NCBI GenBank assembly: GCA_943323675.2
Contig: CALPIR020000048.1
Span: forward strand, 1-13,245
Length of the DNA stretch: 13,245 bases
Reading direction: 5' to 3'
From: Chitinophaga pinensis
Lineage (GTDB): Bacteria > Bacteroidota > Bacteroidia > UKL13-3
Numbering within the stretch: position 1 is the stretch's first letter; each line of letters starts with the position of its first letter. Made by a program: the position numbers and the translations under genes. Of the stretch, positions 8,042 through 13,245 are shown in pieces. The notes below the pieces were generated by a model. That model was not told the origin of the DNA. It ran no database searches and saw nothing but the letters and a program-made list of their open reading frames with translations.

Positions 8042-8611
8042 CTAACCTAAAAATATACGTTCAATTGTCCAATATAATGCAATGCAACCTATAACACTTG
8101 AGATAGGAAAAACAATTCTTTCTTTATACCAGGCTTCTTTACTAAACCATTTGCTTACTAAAAAGTAGGTCAAAAGAATTACCGAGATTTGTCCCACCTC
8201 AACCCCAATGTTAAAAGAAAGTAATGCACTGAAAAAATTGTTTTGGGGTATTCCAACCTCTTTTAATGCACTAGCAAAACCCATCCCGTGTATTAAACCA
8301 AAAACGAAAATAATTAACAATCGGTATGAACTTATCTTGCTATGTAAAATATTTTCAATGGATATAATTAAAATTGAAAACGCAATAAGAGGTTCAATAA
8401 TTCTTGTGTCTGGAACAATATAACCTGCAGTGCTTATGCCTAACGACAAGCTATGTGCAAGCGTGAAAACAGAACATTGAATGATAACCGATTTTATATT
8501 AGAGTTAAGAAAAAAAATACTAATTACAAAAAGGATATGGTCAAATCCCAATGGGATTACATGGGTAAACCCTAACAACAAATATTGCTGTATGACTTCA
8601 GTTAGCGGCAT
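8042..8611 (-). CDS. HupE/UreJ-type integral membrane permease
   Basis: This 189-residue protein has about six hydrophobic helices and the HupE/UreJ (HupE_UreJ_2-like) signature residues: H17 and 'GFDHILFV' (D24, H25) in helix 1, 'FTLAHSLSLG' (H53, S54), 'IIEPLIAFS' (E73), 'ENILH' (E86, N87), 'FGLIHGMGFASAL' (H108) and 'FNIGVEVGQ' (N134, E138, Q141). HupE and UreJ are accessory membrane proteins of hydrogenase and urease loci thought to move nickel or another metal, and the buried His/Asp/Glu residues fit metal handling. No hydrogenase or urease gene is present here. It is instead the last gene of a tight cluster with three exported proteins, starting 9 bases after the stop of the Lcl-domain gene, so it may serve that cluster. 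Family membership is clear; the transported substrate is an inference. Confidence 0.88.
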   Translation of the reverse strand: MPLTEVIQQYLLLGFTHVIPLGFDHILFVISIFFLNSNIKSVIIQCSVFTLAHSLSLGISTAGYIVPDTRIIEPLIAFSILIISIENILHSKISSYRLLIIFVFGLIHGMGFASALKEVGIPQNNFFSALLSFNIGVEVGQISVILLTYFLVSKWFSKEAWYKERIVFPISSVIGCIALYWTIERIFLG

Positions 8612-8620
8612 TTAATTAAT

Positions 8621-9802
8621 TTACTCTTTTAAAAGTTTGATGATTGAAGTTGATTTGTCAACTACTTTTAAAAAGTAAATTCCATTTGGAAGAAAAGAAA
8701 AAAGCTGTTCCTCTATAAATTTACCACTATAAATAATGGCACCTATACCATTGGTTAGTTCAAAACTTTCGTTACCCGTTTTGTTTTTTAATATTATGCT
8801 TGATGTAAATGGATTTGGAAATACAGATAGACTTGTTAATTGAGTTTCTTTAATCCCTGTTGTTGTCTGAATTCCTTTCACACAAATCAAATTGTGCTTA
8901 ACAGTCTTTGCATCATATGTTGTAATGCCAAACTGTGCATTTAAATACCACGCTCTTGTTGATTGATTTGTGATGCTTGTAGAAGACCAATACTTTTTTG
9001 TGCCACCAGTAATAAAAAAATTTGTATTTAAAGAAGGGTTAATCAAAGTCACATCATTGATTGATTGTAATTCTTTAATGTTGGGTAAACGCCAATCACT
9101 TGTTCCTGCTAGTGAAAGGGTATCGGCATAAGTTAGTGCTTGCTCCCATGAAAGAGTATCCGTGTAAGGGGATTTTTGCCAAATAAGACCAGTAATGTTA
9201 TCTGTAATTGTACCGTTGTTATTGTCTGTAAAATGATTTGGAATTACTGTTGGAGTTGTAATATCTCTAACTGCTCTTACATGAAATCTTTTTATTCCGC
9301 CAGCACTTATGGTCTCGATTTTAGGGTGGTTGCCAATTCCTCCCCCAGAATTTGTTGCCCAAACTTTTGTGTTATCATTTGCTTGTCTGTCGCTTGTCCA
9401 CCAGTATTCGGCAAGTGATGAATTAAACACGCTTGCATCCAATGCAGGATTCGAGTTTTGATGATTTAGAATGCTGAATGCCTCGAGAGCGTTTGGCAAT
9501 CGCCAATCAGAATGGCCTCCCAAATCTAGATTATTGCAATAAATTATAGCATTTTCAATAGTCATTTCTCCACCATCTGTTTGTTGCCACATTAGGCCTG
9601 TAACAGTATCGGTTATTGTTCCATTTCCGTTTTTGGTAAAAAAAGGAGGGAAAATATTGTAATCATTATCTTCGCCAAAAGTTGTTGTATAACCTGTTGT
9701 AACTCCTGTATCTGGAAGGCGCATCATCGTTTTAATAACACTTTGGGAAAATGCTGTAATAGCCATTAAAAACGATGGAATGACAAGGATTGCTTTTCTC
9801 AT
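8621..9802 (-). CDS. Secreted protein with two Lcl/DUF1566 domains and a T9SS sorting domain
   Basis: A signal peptide ('MRKAILVIPSFLMAITAFS', cut about residue 19) leads into two copies of the Lcl C-terminal (DUF1566) domain at about 54-179 and 190-311. Each copy has 'NGTITDxxTGLxWQ', then 'SDWRLPN' and a closing aromatic-rich segment ('YWWTSDRQ' and 'YWSSTSI', then 'RFHVRAVRD' and 'KHNLICVKG'). The domain is named from the Legionella collagen-like adhesin and is generally regarded as a C-type-lectin-like, extracellular ligand-binding fold; the ligand here is unknown. Residues 325-393 form the T9SS type A domain ('LSVFPNPFTSSIILKN' to 'IIKLLKE'). The ATG directly follows the TAA of the upstream gene (TAAATG, no spacer), indicating translational coupling. 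It is the third gene of the four-gene cluster. Confidence 0.9.
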   Translation of the reverse strand: MRKAILVIPSFLMAITAFSQSVIKTMMRLPDTGVTTGYTTTFGEDNDYNIFPPFFTKNGNGTITDTVTGLMWQQTDGGEMTIENAIIYCNNLDLGGHSDWRLPNALEAFSILNHQNSNPALDASVFNSSLAEYWWTSDRQANDNTKVWATNSGGGIGNHPKIETISAGGIKRFHVRAVRDITTPTVIPNHFTDNNNGTITDNITGLIWQKSPYTDTLSWEQALTYADTLSLAGTSDWRLPNIKELQSINDVTLINPSLNTNFFITGGTKKYWSSTSITNQSTRAWYLNAQFGITTYDAKTVKHNLICVKGIQTTTGIKETQLTSLSVFPNPFTSSIILKNKTGNESFELTNGIGAIIYSGKFIEEQLFSFLPNGIYFLKVVDKSTSIIKLLKE

Positions 9803-11035
9803 TTATTGAATAATAAGTTTTTTAATTAATTGATAATTACCAACTGTAATTTTCACAAAATACACTCCACTAGAAATGTCATTCAAAGATATTTTTTCGG
9901 TATATTTATTTGTTTCAAAAACGTTATCACCATATAAATTATAGATACTAATGTTTTTAATTTCGCTGCTGTTTATTGATTTATCAAGTGTAATTTGAAA
10001 GTCGTTTTTTGCTGGATTAGGATAAAGGTTAATGGCTTTATCCATGTTGTCCATTTCCAAAACACCAGTGGTTAATGAAACTGTGTATCTCACAATTACT
10101 TCATTATCTAAAACAATATTATTACTCCAAATAAACTGCGCGTCATTTGAAGGATTATCAAAAATATTTGTGAAATTGGTGTAAGCTGGTTTGTTATCTA
10201 TCCCTACAGTTGCATTGGAATATGTAGTAGCAGTTGGAAATATCGAATCATTAAAAGATGCACCCATCCAGTTTGTTGGTCTGTTCCAATGCAAGCCATA
10301 ATAATTTGTTCCGTTGTTTGCATCTTGTGTGCTACAGTTAGCTGAAATCCGCTGGATACCGTTTTCGGTTGGGCAAGTTAAATCAATGATTGGAGCTGTA
10401 TAAAAAGTTTGTGCCTTCCAGTCGCTTCCCGTTTTTGCAATTATATTATTTAAAGAGTCTTTGAAAACAGCTACCATACCTCCATCACCCATGTGGTATT
10501 GAAAGCCATTGCTGTTTTCGCAACCAACTCCTAAAAGTTCTTCCCAATCTACTAGTAGCATAGCAATTGTAAATGGCCTTTTCACTCTAAACCGTACAAT
10601 GTTTGAATTGAATTGAGTAAAGGGAACATTGTCTTTACCAACGGCTACTCCATTAATATACATTTCAAAATAATTATCAGCAAAAACAAATGCTGTTATT
10701 ACTTCTCCATCTTCATCAATATTTACAATATCAGCGCCATTTAATGCAGCTAAAGCAGCTACATCATTTGCATATAAATTTCCAGAGCAGGGGTTGTAAA
10801 GGTTAGAAGCAAATGGAAACGAATTGTTTGTAAAATTTACTGTTGCAGGTACTGTCCAAACTGATGAATTTGTAGCAACAATAGAGCCAACATCGGTAAC
10901 CCTTCCATTGGTACAAATATGTAAATTCGAAACTGTTTTGGTTGCTAATCCTTTGGTAACAGAGGCTGTTCCAGTATATTGAGCATTTACACAAATTGGC
11001 AAACACAGTAAGAATAAATAAGTTATTTTTTTCAT
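9803..11035 (-). CDS. Secreted T9SS protein with a possible jelly-roll domain (unknown function)
   Basis: This 410-residue protein has a signal peptide ('MKKITYLFLLCLPICVNA', cut before Q19) and a T9SS type A domain from about residue 335 ('INLYPNPAKNDFQITL' to 'KKLIIQ'). The middle is not a family I can name with certainty. Residues about 103-320 contain 'DNYFEMYINGVAVGKDNVPF', 'NIVRFRVKRPFTIAMLLVDW', 'WKAQTFYTAP' and 'FIWSNNIVLDNEVIVRYTV'. These phrases resemble galactose-binding-like jelly-roll modules, where a displayed 'xxYINGVxVG' strand and an 'IWSxNxxxDNxVxxR' strand are common. Five cysteines in the mature part (41, 83, 172, 221, 234) suggest disulfides outside the cytoplasm. It starts 16 bases after the YHYH gene and abuts the Lcl gene, so all are probably co-transcribed. 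A ligand-binding surface role is an inference. Confidence 0.85.
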   Translation of the reverse strand: MKKITYLFLLCLPICVNAQYTGTASVTKGLATKTVSNLHICTNGRVTDVGSIVATNSSVWTVPATVNFTNNSFPFASNLYNPCSGNLYANDVAALAALNGADIVNIDEDGEVITAFVFADNYFEMYINGVAVGKDNVPFTQFNSNIVRFRVKRPFTIAMLLVDWEELLGVGCENSNGFQYHMGDGGMVAVFKDSLNNIIAKTGSDWKAQTFYTAPIIDLTCPTENGIQRISANCSTQDANNGTNYYGLHWNRPTNWMGASFNDSIFPTATTYSNATVGIDNKPAYTNFTNIFDNPSNDAQFIWSNNIVLDNEVIVRYTVSLTTGVLEMDNMDKAINLYPNPAKNDFQITLDKSINSSEIKNISIYNLYGDNVFETNKYTEKISLNDISSGVYFVKITVGNYQLIKKLIIQ

Positions 11036-11051
11036 TGATTTTATTTATTCT

Positions 11052-12677
11052 TTATTGAACAATTAATTTTTTTGTAAGTATGTTATCTGAAAATTGAATT
11101 TGCATCAAGTAGATTCCTTTAGTGATCTTCTTGACTTCAAAATCGCTTTCAAAGTGATTTGTTTGATACACTAAATCACCTTTTAAATTATAAATTGAAA
11201 TTAATTTAACCTCATTTTGTTTAATGCTATTCTTTAATTGTAAGTGAAAGATACCATTATTCGGATTTGGAAAAATTAAGATATCTGAAGCCGAAAAGGT
11301 AGGTTCGATTATGCCCGTAGAGGGCACAATACATTGTACAAAACCAGTGTAGTTTTTTGTTGAATCAAGACCACCATTCGTATAGTACTTAAAAGTATAA
11401 ATTCCACTAGCCGACCAGCTATAAACAACTGAATCAGTTTGCCCATTTCTAGTATAAGTTAAATTGTATCCGTTGCTAATCGAGTTTGGGGTACATGATG
11501 TAATTAATGCTCCATTTAAAGGTGTTAGCCCTGGCCTAACTGGTTTTGCAGTTGCTTGTGGAATTAATTGATGTGTAGCGTCTTCGGTAACTTCTCCTGC
11601 CATCCTTGCAATCATATAAGGTGCTGATGATGTTCCGTGATAATGATAATTGCCATTATATAAATGTCCATGATTGGCATCGAGAGTTTGCATTGCAGTT
11701 CCATCAGGTTCAACGCTGCCATATACTCCATAGCCATCAAGGCCAAAAGCAATTGGCAAAGTAGTAGCCGTGTAATTATATAAGTGTAATGGTGCAATAT
11801 GATAATGATAATCATCTGCTCTTCCACAATGCCCGCCATAAGTATCTAATTGACCATCTAAATAAGAATCTACTCCAGTGTTGGTATGCACATTGAAAAT
11901 TGGAATACCATTAACGGCAAGGGCAATTGCTCCTCTAATAAAATGAACACTATCAACAGGAATTGGATTGGTTGCGAAAACTGGATTTAATGGTATAGGC
12001 CAAGCATTTGCTCCAATATAACATTGTGGAATAGGAACTTGTTGTTGCCAACCGCGGTTTGAAATTCCAACCATCATGTTGTGGGTAGTAGGAATCCCTT
12101 TTGATTCTACATAAAAATAAACGGTATCCCAATAAGTATTCACATGGGGTTTAAAGGCTACAAATGCAGAATCTATAAAGGTTGGAGCAGTTTTGGTTTT
12201 CAAAGTTTTCAAGACTTTTTTGGTGAAACTATATAGCGTGATGCTCATACCGAATACCAAAATAGGAATCAAATATTTCAATTTCTTTTTTTCTGCAAAT
12301 GAAATAACAAACAAACCCAAAGCAACAAGTAATACTATTACAATCCAAAACTGATTATTAAAAAAAGATTGAACGCTTATAGGGGTATTCTCCTTTGCAT
12401 GTATTTGATTATTCAATGCATTTACCCATTCGCTTTTTTGCAAAGCAAATGCTTGGTCTTGCTTTGATAAGGAGGCCAAAGGATATGCTGTAATTTTATT
12501 GTTAGCATCCTCTATAAAAACTTTTCCGTTTTTAAGTAAGTAAAAAGAGCCATCAATTATTCTATTTTCAGATTCAATATTCCATTCACGTAAAATTACT
12601 TTTCCATAATTTATGTCGTGTGCGTTAATGAAATTAACAATTAAGCTAAATAAAAGAATGGTGATTAATTTTTTCAT
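11052..12677 (-). CDS. YHYH-domain protein with SHD1-like region, two membrane helices and T9SS sorting domain
   Basis: This is the first gene of the four-gene cluster; 541 residues. Seen in order: a signal peptide (1-19, 'FINA' cut before H20); residues 29-80 resembling an SLA1 homology 1 (SHD1)-like beta module ('REWNIES', 'GSFYLLKNGKVFIED', 'YPLASLSKQDQAF'); two hydrophobic helices at about 110-128 and 133-152 separated by a basic E-K-K-K-L-K turn; then the YHYH domain. The latter has 'GGHCGRADDYHYHIAP' (YHYH 290-293), 'IAFGLDGYGVYG', 'DANHGHLYNG' and a second 'YHYHG' (344-347). YHYH proteins are usually extracellular; their function is not settled, though clustered His, Cys and Asp could bind metal (inference). 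Residues 465-541 are a T9SS type A domain ('ILIFPNPNNGIFHLQL' to 'KKLIVQ'). Internal membrane helices together with a T9SS signal are unexpected, since T9SS cargo normally passes freely through the periplasm. Confidence 0.9.
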   Translation of the reverse strand: MKKLITILLFSLIVNFINAHDINYGKVILREWNIESENRIIDGSFYLLKNGKVFIEDANNKITAYPLASLSKQDQAFALQKSEWVNALNNQIHAKENTPISVQSFFNNQFWIVIVLLVALGLFVISFAEKKKLKYLIPILVFGMSITLYSFTKKVLKTLKTKTAPTFIDSAFVAFKPHVNTYWDTVYFYVESKGIPTTHNMMVGISNRGWQQQVPIPQCYIGANAWPIPLNPVFATNPIPVDSVHFIRGAIALAVNGIPIFNVHTNTGVDSYLDGQLDTYGGHCGRADDYHYHIAPLHLYNYTATTLPIAFGLDGYGVYGSVEPDGTAMQTLDANHGHLYNGNYHYHGTSSAPYMIARMAGEVTEDATHQLIPQATAKPVRPGLTPLNGALITSCTPNSISNGYNLTYTRNGQTDSVVYSWSASGIYTFKYYTNGGLDSTKNYTGFVQCIVPSTGIIEPTFSASDILIFPNPNNGIFHLQLKNSIKQNEVKLISIYNLKGDLVYQTNHFESDFEVKKITKGIYLMQIQFSDNILTKKLIVQ

Positions 12678-12727
12678 GTTGTTTTATTATTTTTTTACCC
12701 GTTTTTTAATCAAGTGATGTTAAAAGA

Positions 12728-12739
12728 TATACCAATCTT
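12728..12739. repeat. 12-bp direct repeat, copy 1 (TATACCAATCTT)
   Basis: TATACCAATCTT (AAGATTGGTATA on the minus strand) occurs here and again at 12832-12843 in the same orientation, 104 bases apart. This copy is 51 bases upstream of the YHYH gene start, in a position where an activator or repressor could act. I noticed no other copies in the window by eye. Confidence 0.6.
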
Positions 12740-12831
12740 TAACCATTCCCAAAGTCTGCCAACCACAACCACTTACCTAATTTTCTTTTGGTTTTAATTG
12801 GCCATTAATGCTTGGTTAGATGGTTTAGAAG

Positions 12832-12843
12832 TATACCAATCTT
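12832..12843. repeat. 12-bp direct repeat, copy 2 (TATACCAATCTT)
   Basis: This is the second exact copy of the motif at 12728-12739, about 155 bases upstream of the YHYH gene. Sequence similarity outside the 12-base core is low, so it is not the remains of a longer duplication. It could be a paired operator site or a dispersed genomic motif. Confidence 0.6.
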
Positions 12844-12980
12844 ATTAAATACAAATAAACGCCAAAAGGCTCAATTTAGTAATTTTGTTCCTTCTTTCAA
12901 AGCGAGTCCTATGCAGTTAATTAATTTGAAAATGCAATTGATCGTTTTTTGCTGTTAAGGATTATGAATATCGTTTGGCT

Positions 12981-13245
12981 TTATTCAATAATTAATTTCT
13001 TTGTGGTGGTTGCACCTTCTAGTTTTATTAATATGTTATACAACCCTTTAGGTAAGGTAGAAATATTGATTAAGTATGCTGTTGCGGGCAGCATATTTTC
13101 TTGTCTATAAAGCGTTCTACCAAATAAATCAACCAATTCGATGGTGTAATTTTTAAGCAAATATTTTTTTACTGTTACGGTAATATTGTTTTTAGCTGGG
13201 TTCGGAAAAACAACTAATTCGTTTTGTAAATCTACACCATTTATT
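12981..13245 (-). CDS. C-terminal T9SS type A sorting domain of a truncated gene (5' end outside window)
   Basis: The minus-strand frame is open from the window edge to a TAA at 12981-12983, giving 87 residues without a start codon. The product contains 'NELVVFPNPAKNNITVTV', 'IELVDLFGRTLYRQ', 'PKGLYNILIKLEG' and ends 'TTKKLIIE'. This is a complete T9SS type A sorting domain (PNP motif, 'GR' turn, 'KGLYN' strand, basic C-terminal tail), so the full protein should be exported by the type IX system. What the rest of the protein does cannot be seen. It lies upstream of the YHYH cluster on the same strand, but about 370 bases separate its stop from the base after the cluster's first start only in part (the true gap is about 300 bases), so it is probably a separate unit. 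Confidence 0.85.
   Translation of the reverse strand, partial: INGVDLQNELVVFPNPAKNNITVTVKKYLLKNYTIELVDLFGRTLYRQENMLPATAYLINISTLPKGLYNILIKLEGATTTKKLIIE

Larger units (their letters stand above)
12678..12980. other. Intergenic region upstream of the YHYH cluster
   Basis: About 300 AT-rich bases lie between two minus-strand genes, so the region should hold the terminator of the upstream T9SS gene and the promoter of the YHYH cluster. Neither is obvious: no GC-rich hairpin with a T-run was found. The nearest minus-strand -7 box is TTTATTTG (12852-12859), one mismatch from TAnnTTTG, with no properly spaced TTG. The notable content is a duplicated 12-bp motif described separately. No ORF worth reporting was seen. 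Confidence 0.5.

Noticed and set aside
7164..9418. Plus-strand open frames at 7164-7388, 8208-8423 and 9176-9418
   Set aside because: Each lies opposite a well supported minus-strand gene and shows no domain or start signal.
11612..11839. Ile/Met/His-rich open frame inside the YHYH gene
   Set aside because: It is an out-of-frame reading of the codons for the YHYH motifs; the main frame has clear domain conservation.
1..13245. CRISPR arrays, tRNA/rRNA genes, insertion sequences, phage or defence genes
   Set aside because: No regularly spaced repeats, clover-leaf sequences, transposase motifs or known defence domains were seen on either strand.

Overview
The window looks like chromosomal DNA of a low-GC member of the Bacteroidota. 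Four or five of its proteins end in type IX secretion (T9SS) type A sorting domains with the usual 'PNP' motif and a basic C-terminal tail. There are also Bacteroidota-type lipoproteins, a DUF2490 outer-membrane protein, a DUF6629 membrane protein, and promoter-like TAnnTTTG boxes. I see no rRNA, tRNA, CRISPR array, insertion sequence, integrase or phage gene. A lower rank cannot be assigned from the sequence alone.

Layout, left to right. (1) Bases 2-1441 (+) are the C-terminal part of a large secreted Ig-like/adhesin-type protein with a T9SS domain, closed by a strong intrinsic terminator. (2) Bases 1701-4520 (+) encode the large subunit of carbamoyl phosphate synthetase. It has a good upstream promoter and its own terminator, and it stops just before the allosteric domain of the enterobacterial enzyme. 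(3) Bases 4742-5972 (+) hold two overlapping genes for unrecognised lipoproteins, the second with two C-terminal membrane helices. (4) Bases 6137-7593 (-) hold a DUF2490 outer-membrane beta-barrel protein and a DUF6629 polytopic membrane protein. (5) Bases 7594-8041 are largely non-coding, with one dubious small ORF. (6) Bases 8042-12677 (-) hold four genes spaced by 16, 0 and 9 bases. In transcription order they encode a YHYH-domain protein, a secreted T9SS protein, a tandem Lcl/DUF1566 T9SS protein and a HupE/UreJ-type permease. (7) Bases 12678-12980 are an intergenic region with a duplicated 12-bp motif. (8) Bases 12981-13245 (-) are the 3' end of another T9SS cargo gene, whose start lies outside the window.

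The most interesting part is the four-gene minus-strand cluster. It combines a histidine-rich YHYH protein, two further exported proteins, and an integral membrane protein of a family tied to nickel/metal accessory functions, with no hydrogenase or urease gene in view. A plausible but unproven reading is a cell-surface metal-binding or metal-uptake system. The YHYH protein is odd in its own right: it carries a signal peptide, an SHD1-like N-terminal domain, two internal membrane helices, the YHYH domain and a T9SS sorting signal in one chain. The other genes are ordinary housekeeping or envelope genes that show no functional link to this cluster.
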